From contig NZ_LMMT01000034.1 of NCBI RefSeq assembly GCF_001422365.1, forward strand, positions 126,678 to 190,677: a DNA stretch of 64,000 bases, in the 5' to 3' direction. The DNA comes from Pseudorhodoferax sp. Leaf265. GTDB lineage: Bacteria; Pseudomonadota; Gammaproteobacteria; Burkholderiales; Burkholderiaceae_C. Below the pieces are notes generated by a model. The model made no database searches and was not told the origin of the DNA. It was given only the letters and a program-made list of their open reading frames with translations. The position numbers were made by a program, and so were the translations under genes. The stretch's first letter is position 1; each line of letters starts with the position of its first letter. Below are positions 31,294 through 40,001 of this stretch, piece by piece.

Positions 31294-33744
31294 ATGCACG
31301 CATTTCCCGCCACCACGCTTTCCGCCGCACTCGCGGCCTTCTGCGCCATCGCCGGCCCGCTGGCCACACCTGCCGCACGGGCCCAGACCGCCGCGGCCCA
31401 GCCCGTGGCCTACAGCATCCCGGCCGGCCCGCTCGATGCCGCGCTGACCGCCTTCGCGCGCAGCTCCGGTGTGCTGCTGGCCTACCAGCCCGAACTGGTG
31501 CGCGGCCTGGCCAGCTCCGGCGTGCAAGGCAGCCTGCCGCCCACGCAGGCCCTGGCCACGCTGCTGGCCGGCACCGGCCTGCAGGCGGTGGTGGCCGAGA
31601 ACGGCACCTGGACGCTGCGCCGCGCCGCCGAGCCCGCAGCCGCCGCGCGCCCGGCCGCCACCGCCACCGGCGCCGCCGGCGTGGCACTGCCCGAAGTCCG
31701 CGTGACGGCCCAGGCCGAACGCGACGGCCGCACCGAAGGCACCGAGAGCTACACCGCCGCCGGCCCCAGCGGCGCCGCCACGGGCCTGGCGCTCACGCTG
31801 CGCGAGACGCCGCAGTCGGTCAGCGTCATGACGCGCCAGCGCATGGACGACTTCCACCTGGAAACGCTGGCCGACGTGCTGGTGCAGACGCCCGGCGTCA
31901 CCGTGAGCCGGCAGGCCGACATGACCACCTTCAACGTGCGCGGCTCCACGGCGAACCTGAAGATCGACGGCAACCGGCTGCTGTCCAGCGGCTGGGGCTG
32001 GAACAGCCACATCATGTATTCGCTGGACGACATGGCCGAGATCGACCGCGTCGAGGTGCTCAAGGGCTCGTCGGGCCTGGTCAACGGCGATGGCGCCTAC
32101 GGCGGTACCGTCAACCTGGTCCGCAAGCGGCCCACGCGCGAGTTCCAGGCCAGCGCCAAGGTCGGCGTGGGCAGCCGGAACACCTACCGCGCCGACGCCG
32201 ACATCAGCGGCCCACTCAACGCCGCCGGCACGCTGCGCGGGCGACTGGTGGCCGCGCACAAGGACGCGGACTCCTTCCGCGACCGCCAGCACAACCGCAA
32301 CAGCACGGTGTACGGCACGCTGGAGGCCGATCTCACGCCCGACACCGTGCTCGGCGTGGGCCTGACCTACAAGGAGCGCACGCTGCGCGGCGCCGCCGGC
32401 ACCACGCCGATCCAGGCCTTCTCGGGCGATGGCGTGGCCGTGGCGCGCATGCCGCGCTCCTACAACAACGGCGCTTCCTGGGCCGGCTACGACCAGGAGT
32501 CGCTGGGCCTGTTCGCGCGGCTGGAGCACCGCTTCGCCGGCGGCTGGTCGGCCCGGCTGCAGCTGGCGCGCGACACCGTGCAGACGCCCGACATGCGCAT
32601 CGGCTACCTGCGCTACGCGCTGCCGGGCCAGGTGCAATACAACCGCTACACCGACATCCACGACCGCAACGACAGCCTCAGCCTGGACGTGCAGGGCCCG
32701 TTCCAGCTGTTCGGCCGCCAGCACGACCTGCTCGTGGGCATCGGCAACACACGCGCGCGCACCACGCTGCTGCGCGGCAGCAGCCTGAACGCCACGCTGG
32801 CCGCGGCCGGCGTCACCTACGCCGGTGGTGGCGCCGGCATCGCCGAACCGGACTGGAACAGCCTGTCCTATTCCAACGACCTGTTCAGCCGCAGGAACCG
32901 CTACGCCTACGCCACCAGCCGCTTCAACCTGGCCGACCCGGTCAAGCTCATCGTCGGCGCACGCGTGACCGACTACGACCAGAACGACGTGACCGACATC
33001 GGTTGGTACAACTACCAGATGCACGAACGCGGCGTGGTCACGCCCTACGCCGGCCTGGTCGTCGACGTGGCGCGCGACATCTCGGTCTACGGCAGCTACG
33101 CCAGCATCTTTTCGGCGCAGAGCGCCAAGGACGCATCCGAACGCGCGCTGCCCCCGGAAGAGGGCAAGACCTTCGAGATCGGCGCCAAGGGCGAGTTCTT
33201 CGACAAGCGCCTGAACGCCAGCCTGGCCTACTTCTGGATGCGCACCGACAACACCGCCGAGGAGGTGGGCCTGAACGACAACGGCGAGAGCATCTACCGG
33301 GCCGTGGACGGCGTGATCCGGCGCGGCTACGAGCTCGAACTCTCGGGCGAACTCGCGCGCGGCTGGCAGGCCCAGGGCAGCTACGTGCAGAACGACAGCA
33401 GCCTGAGCAGCACCTCCACCACGCCCAGGCACCAGTTCAAACTCGGCAGCAGCTACCGCTTCGCGGGCGGCGCGCTGCAAGGCCTCACGCTGGGCGGCGG
33501 CATGCGCTGGCAGAGCGCTATCTCCACCAGCCGCGGCGCGGCCACGCTGCGCCAGGACGCCTACTGGCTGTTCGACCTCATGGCCCGCTACCAGATCGAC
33601 CGCCACCTGAGCGTCACGCTCAACGTGGACAACGCCTTCGACAGGAAGTACTTCTCGGGCGTCACCAACTTCACGAGCCAGGGCCTGTTCTACACCTGGG
33701 GCGCGCCGCGCAGCGTGAACCTTGGCGTGCGCTACGACTTCTGA
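31294..33744 (+). CDS. TonB-dependent siderophore receptor with N-terminal signalling domain
   Basis: An 816-residue FpvA/FoxA-type transducer. Residues 1-30 are a signal peptide ending ARAQ. Residues 35-110 are the STN domain (VAYSIPAGPLDAALTAFARS, YQPELVRGLASSGVQG). The plug reads LTLRETPQSVSVMTRQRMDD, FNVRGSTANLKIDGNRLL and GLVNGDGAYGGTVNLVRKRP. The barrel closes with VRYDF. It is the likely signal source for the FecI/FecR pair just upstream, 72 bases away. Sequence blocks in the plug and early barrel (FQASAKVGVGS, GPLNAAGTLRGRLVAA) recur almost unchanged in the receptor at 35332-37806, showing that the two are close paralogues. Confidence 0.93.
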   Translation: MHAFPATTLSAALAAFCAIAGPLATPAARAQTAAAQPVAYSIPAGPLDAALTAFARSSGVLLAYQPELVRGLASSGVQGSLPPTQALATLLAGTGLQAVVAENGTWTLRRAAEPAAAARPAATATGAAGVALPEVRVTAQAERDGRTEGTESYTAAGPSGAATGLALTLRETPQSVSVMTRQRMDDFHLETLADVLVQTPGVTVSRQADMTTFNVRGSTANLKIDGNRLLSSGWGWNSHIMYSLDDMAEIDRVEVLKGSSGLVNGDGAYGGTVNLVRKRPTREFQASAKVGVGSRNTYRADADISGPLNAAGTLRGRLVAAHKDADSFRDRQHNRNSTVYGTLEADLTPDTVLGVGLTYKERTLRGAAGTTPIQAFSGDGVAVARMPRSYNNGASWAGYDQESLGLFARLEHRFAGGWSARLQLARDTVQTPDMRIGYLRYALPGQVQYNRYTDIHDRNDSLSLDVQGPFQLFGRQHDLLVGIGNTRARTTLLRGSSLNATLAAAGVTYAGGGAGIAEPDWNSLSYSNDLFSRRNRYAYATSRFNLADPVKLIVGARVTDYDQNDVTDIGWYNYQMHERGVVTPYAGLVVDVARDISVYGSYASIFSAQSAKDASERALPPEEGKTFEIGAKGEFFDKRLNASLAYFWMRTDNTAEEVGLNDNGESIYRAVDGVIRRGYELELSGELARGWQAQGSYVQNDSSLSSTSTTPRHQFKLGSSYRFAGGALQGLTLGGGMRWQSAISTSRGAATLRQDAYWLFDLMARYQIDRHLSVTLNVDNAFDRKYFSGVTNFTSQGLFYTWGAPRSVNLGVRYDF

Positions 33745-33780
33745 GTCGCCAGGCGCGGGCGCTGCCGGCGCAACGAGAGG

Positions 33781-33803
33781 ATGAGAATAGTTCTCGATAG
33801 AAT
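33781..33803 (+). promoter_or_regulatory. Fur-box-like dyad and -10-like hexamer (set 3)
   Basis: ATGAGAATAGTTCTCGAT (33781-33798) contains the exact dyad GAGAA-TAG-TTCTC, very close to Fur sites known from beta-proteobacteria. A TAGAAT hexamer (33798-33803) overlaps its end and can act as the -10. This leaves almost no leader before the ATG at 33815, hinting that a later in-frame ATG (33836 or 33854) may be used. Confidence 0.6.
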
Positions 33804-33814
33804 GCGCCGCATCC

Positions 33815-35155
33815 ATGAAGCGCGAACCGGCCACCATGCCGCCAGCGGACGGCATGGCGGCCGACTGGTCGCCGGTGCCGGCTGGCCTGGCCAGCCTCTA
33901 CCGGCGTTGGCGTTTGCCGCTGGTGCGCCTGTTGCAGGGCCGCCTGGGCAGCCGCGCCGACGCCGAGGACCTGGCGCAGCAGGTGTTCGTGCGCATGGCC
34001 GCCACCGGCCGCATGCCGCTGGCCGGCAAGGAGCAGGCCTACCTGGCCCGCTCGGCCACCCATGCCGACATCGACGCGTGGCGCCGGCGCGGCGGCACGC
34101 AGGCCCTTGAACTGGTCTCGGCGCAGGACTGCGGCGACGCGCTGCAGTCCCTGCCGGCCGATGCGGCCAGCGACCCGCTGGACACCGCCCACCACCGCCA
34201 GCAGCTGGCCCGGCTCGATGCCGCGCTGGCCGAGCTGCCCGCGCGCCAGCGCGAAGCCTTCACGCTGCATGCCGTGGAGGGCCTGACGCAGGAGGACGTG
34301 GCGCAGCGCATGGGCATCTCGCTGCGCATGGTGTCGCGCCACATCGGCCGCGCGCAGGCGCATTGCGCGCTGCGGCTGCGCCATGGGCCGGTTGTGCCAA
34401 CGTCGAAACCGTCCACGCGCCGCACGACCCTGGCCCGCGGCGCGGTACTGGGGCTGCTGGGCTGCCTGGCGCTGGGCGGCGGCTGGCACGCCTGGAACGG
34501 GGCGCCGCCGCAGCGCCTGCACTTCGCCACCGGCCCGCACGAGACACGCGAGGTGACGCTGCCCGATGGTTCGCAGGTGGCGCTGAACATAGGCAGCCGG
34601 CTGGAGGTGCGCTACGAGCCGCGCCGGCGCGTGCTGACCCTGGCGCAGGGCGAGGCCTTCTTCCGCGTGGCGCCGGACCCGCAGCGCCCCTTCAGCGTCG
34701 ATGCCGGGCACAGCCGCGTGACCGTGGTCGGCACCGCCTTCAACCTGCGCGCAGCGCCCGCGACGCTGGTGCTGCAGGTGCAGCAGGGCCAGGTCGAGCT
34801 GCGGCCCGACCTGCGTGCGGCCCAGGGTCCCGTGCTGCGGCTGGGCCCGGGCGCCGGCATCGCGGTGGACATCGCCACCGGCCGGCACCAGGCCGTGCCG
34901 GCGCCGGTCCAGACGGTGGGCGACTGGCGCAGCGGACACCTGCGCCTGCAGCGCATGCCGCTAGGCGAGGTGGCCCAGGAACTGGCCCGCTACCTGGGCC
35001 GGCCCGTGCGGCTGGCCAGCCCGGAACTGGCGCAGCTGCCGGTGTCGGGCTACCTGGCCACCGCAGCGCCCGAGGGCTTCCTGGAACTGCTGCCCGACCT
35101 GGTGCCCGTGCGCGTGCACCGCGAGGCCGGTGGCTGGACGATCACCCAGCGCTGA
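33815..35155 (+). CDS. Fused ECF sigma factor / FecR anti-sigma protein (IutY-like)
   Basis: One uninterrupted 446-residue frame joins two proteins that are normally separate. Residues 25-180 are a FecI-type sigma factor: region 2 with YRRWRLPLVRLLQGRLGS and AEDLAQQVFVRMA, region 4 with LPARQREAFTLHAVEGLTQ and VAQRMGISLRMVSRHIGRAQ. A linker leads to one membrane helix at about 208-228 (ARGAVLGLLGCLALGGGWHA). The periplasmic FecR domain follows (REVTLPDGSQVALNIGS, FSVDAGHSRVTVVGTAFNLR) and ends with a receptor-contact segment (LPVSGYLATAAPEGFLELLP). The DUF4880 cytoplasmic part of a normal FecR is missing, as expected if the sigma factor itself takes its place. P. putida IutY is a known hybrid of this kind that is released by proteolysis. 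A Fur-like site precedes it and its partner receptor follows. Confidence 0.88.
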   Translation: MKREPATMPPADGMAADWSPVPAGLASLYRRWRLPLVRLLQGRLGSRADAEDLAQQVFVRMAATGRMPLAGKEQAYLARSATHADIDAWRRRGGTQALELVSAQDCGDALQSLPADAASDPLDTAHHRQQLARLDAALAELPARQREAFTLHAVEGLTQEDVAQRMGISLRMVSRHIGRAQAHCALRLRHGPVVPTSKPSTRRTTLARGAVLGLLGCLALGGGWHAWNGAPPQRLHFATGPHETREVTLPDGSQVALNIGSRLEVRYEPRRRVLTLAQGEAFFRVAPDPQRPFSVDAGHSRVTVVGTAFNLRAAPATLVLQVQQGQVELRPDLRAAQGPVLRLGPGAGIAVDIATGRHQAVPAPVQTVGDWRSGHLRLQRMPLGEVAQELARYLGRPVRLASPELAQLPVSGYLATAAPEGFLELLPDLVPVRVHREAGGWTITQR

Positions 35156-35231
35156 ATTTTTTTGGTGCGCAGGTTCGTGTTGCGCGCCGATCGCGCGTCT
35201 TTCACAGCAACGGCCGGAATTTCCCGGCCGT
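35156..35231. promoter_or_regulatory. T run and hairpin in the leader of the third receptor gene
   Basis: Directly after the fused regulator stop there is a run of seven T, but no strong stem precedes it. Further on, arms ACGGCCGG and CCGGCCGT (35210-35231) form an 8-bp stem with a 6-base loop, 100 bases before the receptor ATG. Together they could reduce read-through or stabilise the receptor mRNA. No separate Fur box is evident in this 176-base gap. Confidence 0.35.
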
Positions 35232-35331
35232 CCGGCTGCCAGCCACCTGCCCCGGACCACCGGGGCCCAGCCAACGGCCGCACACCCGCGGCGCGCTCAG
35301 CGCGCCGCCATGGCAACCACAGGATGTGCAG

Positions 35332-37806
35332 ATGCGGACACGCAGGATGGGGGGCGCGCGCGGGCGCGCGATGGAGCAGGCGGGCACGGCCCGGGGACCG
35401 TCGGCAGCGCTGCTGCTGACCGGCGCGCTGGCCGTGCTGGCGGCACCGCAGGCGCGGGCGCAGCAGCCGGCGCAGTTCGAGATCGCGGCCCAGCCGCTGG
35501 CGGTGGCGCTCGGTGCCTTCGGCCGGCAGGCGGGGGCGCAGCTGTTGTTCGACGAGGTCGAAGTGGCCGGGCGCCGCGGCCAGGCGGTGCAGGGTCTGCT
35601 GCTGCCGCGCGAGGCGTTGGCACGGCTGCTGGCCGGCAGCGGCATGGCCATTGCCAGCGAGCGTGCTGGCGGCTTCGTGCTGAAGGCGGTGGCACCGCCG
35701 CCGGCCGAGGGTGCGTCCGGTGCGGTGCTGGCCCCGGTCACGGTCAAGGCACAGGCGCTGGCCGACGGCACCACCGAGCGCAGCGGCAGCTACACCACGC
35801 GCTCCACCGCCACCGCCACGGGCCTGCCGCTGTCGATCCGCGAAACGCCGCAGTCCGTCAGCGTCATCACGCGCCAGCGCATGGAAGACCAGGGCCTGAC
35901 CCAGCTGACCGACGTGGCGGCCCAGACCGCCGGCCTGGTCGTGGCCCAGGGCGGCAACGTCGGCTCGGACAGCTCGCCGATCTACTCGCGCGGCTTTGCG
36001 GTCGACAACTACATGGTCGACGGCATCAAGATGCTGGAGAGCTACTCCAGCATCTTCCAAAGCCAGGACATGGCCTTGTACGACCGCGTGGAGATCGTGC
36101 GCGGCGCCACCGGCCTCATGAACGGCTCCGGCACGGCCAGCGCCGCGATCAACATGGTGCGCAAGAAGCCGACGCGCGCGTTCCAGGCCTCGGCCCGGGT
36201 GGAGGCCGGTTCCTGGGACCACTACCGCGCCGACCTGGACGTGGGCGGCCCGCTGAACGCCGCCGGCAGCCTGCGCGGCCGCCTGGTCGCGGCGAAGCAG
36301 GACGCCAAGTCCTACATCGACCGGCTGCAGGAAGACCGCACCGTGCTGTATGGCGTGCTGGAGGCCGATCTGGCGCCGCACACGCTGCTGCGCGCCGGCC
36401 TGAGCGAGCAGCGCCACGACTCCACCGGCCATGCCCGAGGCGGCCTGCCGGCCTACTACAGCGACGGCACGCGCACGCACTGGGCCCGCTCCGACTCGGC
36501 GGCGCCGGGCTGGTCGTACTCCAAGCGCCACAGCACCTCGGGCTTCGTCGCGCTGGACCGCGCGTTCGACAACGGCTGGGAGCTCCAGGCCACGGCCATG
36601 CGCACCGTCACCTTCTCCGATGAACTGGTCGGCTACGCCAGCGCCGGCAACCCGGTGCGCGAGACCGGGGCCGGCGTGGGCATCTGGGCCACCCACTGGG
36701 AGTACAAGCCGCGCCAGAACGTGCTGGCGTTGCAGGCCAAGGGCAGCTTCGGCCTGTTCGGCCGCGAACACGATCTGGTGGTGGGCGCCACGCACGCACG
36801 CACCCAGCGGCACAGCCCGTCCTACACCAACTGGACCCATGCCGGCTGGAGCAACGCCATCGACAACATCTACACCTGGGACGGCAGCAGCCCCGCGGCG
36901 CCGCCCAACCCGGCCGTCGGCACCAACGCCATGGACGAGCGCAGCAACAGCGCCTTCGCCTCGGTGCGGCTGCGCGCCACGGATGCGCTGTCGCTGATCG
37001 CTGGCGCGCGCGTGACCGATTGGCGCCGCGGCACGGCGAGCACCAGCAACCGCACGGGCGTGACGACCACCACCTTGCTGCGCGAGACCGGCGAGGTGAT
37101 CCCCTATGCCGGCGTGGTGTTCGACATCGACGCGCACTGGTCGGCCTACGCCAGCTACACCACGATCTTCCAGGCGCAGAGCCAGAAGACCGTGGACGGC
37201 AGGTACCTGGACCCGCTGATGGGCAACAGCCGCGAACTGGGCATCAAGGGCGCCTTCTTCGACGACCGCCTGAACGTCTCGGCCGCGGTCTACGAGACGC
37301 AGGAGGACAACAAGGCCATCGCCATCACCGACAGCTTCGCGCCCGATGGCTCGCAGGCCTATGAAGCCACGTCCGGCACCAAGAGCCGCGGCTTCGAGCT
37401 CGAGCTAGCCGGCCAGCTCGCGCGCGGCTGGGAGGTCTCCACCAGCTTCGCGCGCAACCAGACGCGCGACCGCCTGGGCGCCCCGCTCAACACCAACGTG
37501 CCGCAGAGCGTGGCCAAGCTGTACACCTCGTACCGCCTGCCGGGCGTGGGCAACGGCCTGGTGGTCGGCGGCGGGCTGCGCTGGCAGAACCAGATCTACA
37601 CCGACAACCTGGGGCCGGCGCGGACGCGCTTCGTCCAGGGCGCGTATGCCGTGGTCGACCTGATGGCGCGCTATGCGGTCACGCCCAAGCTGCAGGTCTC
37701 GGTCAACCTGCAGAACCTGTTCGACAAGTGGTACTACATGAGCACCGGCAACAGCTACTACGGCGCGCCGCGCTCGGTGCGCGTGGCATTGGACCTGCGC
37801 TACTGA
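35332..37806 (+). CDS. TonB-dependent siderophore receptor with N-terminal signalling domain
   Basis: An 824-residue transducer receptor. The signal peptide ends at ARAQQ. The STN domain covers about residues 45-120 (FEIAAQPLAVALGAFGRQAG, FDEVEVAGRRGQAVQG). The plug has LSIRETPQSVSVITRQRMED, YSRGFAVDNYMVDGIKML and GLMNGSGTASAAINMVRKKP, and the barrel ends VALDLRY. The ATG at 35332 is chosen because it begins just before the positively charged signal start; the frame is open far upstream but matches nothing there. It follows the fused sigma/anti-sigma gene and should be the receptor that signals to it. It is a close paralogue of the receptor at 31294-33744. Confidence 0.92.
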   Translation: MRTRRMGGARGRAMEQAGTARGPSAALLLTGALAVLAAPQARAQQPAQFEIAAQPLAVALGAFGRQAGAQLLFDEVEVAGRRGQAVQGLLLPREALARLLAGSGMAIASERAGGFVLKAVAPPPAEGASGAVLAPVTVKAQALADGTTERSGSYTTRSTATATGLPLSIRETPQSVSVITRQRMEDQGLTQLTDVAAQTAGLVVAQGGNVGSDSSPIYSRGFAVDNYMVDGIKMLESYSSIFQSQDMALYDRVEIVRGATGLMNGSGTASAAINMVRKKPTRAFQASARVEAGSWDHYRADLDVGGPLNAAGSLRGRLVAAKQDAKSYIDRLQEDRTVLYGVLEADLAPHTLLRAGLSEQRHDSTGHARGGLPAYYSDGTRTHWARSDSAAPGWSYSKRHSTSGFVALDRAFDNGWELQATAMRTVTFSDELVGYASAGNPVRETGAGVGIWATHWEYKPRQNVLALQAKGSFGLFGREHDLVVGATHARTQRHSPSYTNWTHAGWSNAIDNIYTWDGSSPAAPPNPAVGTNAMDERSNSAFASVRLRATDALSLIAGARVTDWRRGTASTSNRTGVTTTTLLRETGEVIPYAGVVFDIDAHWSAYASYTTIFQAQSQKTVDGRYLDPLMGNSRELGIKGAFFDDRLNVSAAVYETQEDNKAIAITDSFAPDGSQAYEATSGTKSRGFELELAGQLARGWEVSTSFARNQTRDRLGAPLNTNVPQSVAKLYTSYRLPGVGNGLVVGGGLRWQNQIYTDNLGPARTRFVQGAYAVVDLMARYAVTPKLQVSVNLQNLFDKWYYMSTGNSYYGAPRSVRVALDLRY

Positions 37807-37843
37807 GGGCAAGCCGGCGGCGGTGCCGCATGCGCTGCCCATA

Positions 37844-39211
37844 ATGCCCCGCATGCAAGCACCATCTCCTGCCGGCGCGCGCCCGCGCGTCGTCATCGTC
37901 GGCTGCGGCTTCGGCGGCCTGGAAGCCGCGCGTGCGCTGGCCGGCGCGCCGGTCGACGTGACCGTGGTCGAGAAGACCAACCACCACCTGTTCCAGCCGC
38001 TGCTCTACCAGGTGGCCACGGCCGGCCTGGCCGCGCCCTCGATCGCGGCCCCGGCGCGGCTGCTGTTCCGGCGCCAGCCCAACGTGACCACGCTGCTCGG
38101 CGAGGTCACCGGCATCGACGCCGCGGCGCGCAGCGTGCAGCTGGCCGATGGCGAGCGCCTGGCCTACGACCACCTGATCGTGGCGGCCGGCGCCACGCAC
38201 AGCTACTTCGGCCACGGCGACTGGGCCGTGCATGCGCCCGGACTCAAGACGCTGGCCGATGCCTTCGAGATCCGCCGCCGCGTGCTGCTGGCCTTCGAGG
38301 CGGCCGAGCGCGAGCACGATCCGGCCCGGCGCCGCGCGCTGCTGACCTTCGTCGTGATCGGCGCTGGGCCCACGGGCGTGGAGATGGCCGGCACGCTGGC
38401 CGAGATCGCGCGCCACACGCTGACCGGCGAGTTCCGACGCATCACGCCGGCCGATGCCGAGGTGCTGCTGGTGGAGGGCGGCGCGCGCGTGCTGCAGGCC
38501 ATGCCGCCCGCGTTGAGCGAACGTGCACGCGAACAGCTGCAGGCCCTGGGCGTGCGCGTGCGGCTGGCGGCGCTCGTCACGCGCATCGACGCCGAGGGGC
38601 TGGACATCACACTGGACGCCAACATGCCGCAGGCACGCACCGAGCGCATCGCCAGCCGCTGCATCACCTGGGCGGCCGGGGTCGCCGCCTCGCCGCTGGG
38701 CCGGCTGGTCGCCGAGGCCACGGGCGCGAGCCTGGACCGCGCCGGCCGCGTGCAGGTGGGGCCCGACCTGAGCCTGCCCGGCCACGCCGAGATCAGCGTA
38801 GTCGGCGACCTGGCCGCCGCCATGAGCCATATGCCGGGCCAGCCGCCCAAGCCCGTGCCGGGCGTCTCACCGGGCGCCAAGCAGATGGGGCGCTGCGCGG
38901 CGGCCAACGTGCTGGCACGCATTGCGGGCCGGGCCACGCAGCCCTTTCGCTACCGCGACTGGGGCAACCTCGCGACCATCGGCCGCCATTCGGCCGTGGC
39001 CGACGTGCCCACGCCGTTCGGCCCGCTGCGTTTCTCGGGCTACTTTGCCTGGCTGTTCTGGCTGTTCGTGCACATCTTCTTCTTGATCGGCTTTCGCAAC
39101 CGGCTCATCGTGCTGATGGACTGGGCCAGCGCCTACTGGACCTTCCGCCGCCACGCACGCGTGGTGCACGACGTGCAGGCGCCGCCAGCGCCGCCAGTGC
39201 CACCGAGGTAG
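37844..39211 (+). CDS. ndh: Type II NADH:quinone oxidoreductase-like flavoprotein
   Basis: A 455-residue FAD/NAD(P)H oxidoreductase of the NDH-2 type. The FAD-binding motif is VVIVGCGFGGLEAARAL; the second Rossmann motif is VVIGAGPTGVEMAGTLAEIA for NADH. TWAAGVAASPLG and the VVGDLAAAM segment, which binds the flavin, are conserved. The C-terminal FAWLFWLFVHIFFLIGFRNR is the membrane-anchoring segment of NDH-2, which passes electrons from NADH to quinone without pumping protons. The start is unclear: ATG at 37844 or 37853, or GTG at 37823, all without good ribosome sites. It is convergent with the hydrolase gene four bases away. Confidence 0.88.
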   Translation: MPRMQAPSPAGARPRVVIVGCGFGGLEAARALAGAPVDVTVVEKTNHHLFQPLLYQVATAGLAAPSIAAPARLLFRRQPNVTTLLGEVTGIDAAARSVQLADGERLAYDHLIVAAGATHSYFGHGDWAVHAPGLKTLADAFEIRRRVLLAFEAAEREHDPARRRALLTFVVIGAGPTGVEMAGTLAEIARHTLTGEFRRITPADAEVLLVEGGARVLQAMPPALSERAREQLQALGVRVRLAALVTRIDAEGLDITLDANMPQARTERIASRCITWAAGVAASPLGRLVAEATGASLDRAGRVQVGPDLSLPGHAEISVVGDLAAAMSHMPGQPPKPVPGVSPGAKQMGRCAAANVLARIAGRATQPFRYRDWGNLATIGRHSAVADVPTPFGPLRFSGYFAWLFWLFVHIFFLIGFRNRLIVLMDWASAYWTFRRHARVVHDVQAPPAPPVPPR

Positions 39212-39215
39212 CGCA

Positions 39216-40001
39216 TCAGCCGACGCCGGCCAGCAGCCGCGCCACGGCCGCCAGCACCGGCTGCGGCTGCTCGCGGTGCGGCACATGGCCGCAGCCGGGC
39301 AGCAGCAGCGTCTCGGCCGTGCCGGCCACGCTGGCCGCGATGCGGCGCGGGTGCACGAGCGAGCCGTACGCGTCGTCCTCGCCATGGATGGCCAGCACCG
39401 GGCAGCGCACGGCCGGCAGCACGGCGTGGATGGACCAGTCGGCGAAGGCGGGCGACAGCCAGGTCTCGGTCCAGGCGGCGAGCACCCAGCGCGCCTTGTC
39501 GCCGTGGTAGCGGGCCAGGCGCTCGATCTGGCCGGGCTCGGTGAACTGCGCCTTGGCCACGCGGATGCCTTCGAGCGTGCGGTCCTCGGCAAAGGTCTGC
39601 GCCGACTCGGTGACGAGCGCCGTGCAGCGCTCGCCGAACGCGGCCGCCGTCTCCACGGCCATGGCACCGCCCACGCTGTGGCCGAAGGCCACGAAGCGCG
39701 CCAGGCCCAGTTGCTCGGCGAGGGCCGGCACATTGGCCTGCGCCTCGTGGCGCACGAAGGCCGGCGTCAGCGTCTCGCTGCAGGCATCGGACTGGCCGAA
39801 GCCGAGCCGGTCGTAGGCCACCACGCGCCGACCCGCCGCCTGCGCCAGCGCGGCCGGGAAGTCGCGCCACAGCGCCACGCTGCCCAGCGAGTCGTGGAAC
39901 AGCAGCACGGGCGCGGTGTCGGCAGCGGCGCCCTCGGGCGTCCAGCTGCGCGCGAACAGCCGGCCGGCCGGCGTGGCGACCAGGTGATCCGATGTCGTCA
40001 T
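39216..40001 (-). CDS. Alpha/beta hydrolase
   Basis: A 261-residue cytoplasmic alpha/beta hydrolase. The nucleophile is Ser in FGHSVGGAMA, the acid is probably in IHGEDDAYGS and the histidine is in GCGHVPHREQ. The oxyanion region LLFHDSLGSVALWRDF has HD in place of the common HG. The start overlaps the stop of the SDR gene (ATGA), so the two form a coupled operon and probably serve one pathway, for example ester or lactone turnover. The substrate is not identifiable. Confidence 0.85.
   Translation of the reverse strand: MTTSDHLVATPAGRLFARSWTPEGAAADTAPVLLFHDSLGSVALWRDFPAALAQAAGRRVVAYDRLGFGQSDACSETLTPAFVRHEAQANVPALAEQLGLARFVAFGHSVGGAMAVETAAAFGERCTALVTESAQTFAEDRTLEGIRVAKAQFTEPGQIERLARYHGDKARWVLAAWTETWLSPAFADWSIHAVLPAVRCPVLAIHGEDDAYGSLVHPRRIAASVAGTAETLLLPGCGHVPHREQPQPVLAAVARLLAGVG

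Noticed and set aside
30232-33855. Long minus-strand frame opposite the second FecR and receptor
   Set aside because: Antisense artefact; low-complexity His/Gln/Ala translation with no family resemblance.
33815-35155. Sigma/FecR fusion as a simple frameshift artefact
   Set aside because: The membrane helix follows region 4 directly, and the DUF4880 segment that a separate FecR would need is absent, so a lost stop codon alone would not give this layout.
35156-35163. Run of seven T after the fused regulator gene as a canonical terminator
   Set aside because: No stable GC-rich stem lies immediately before it; the nearest inverted repeat has only four base pairs.
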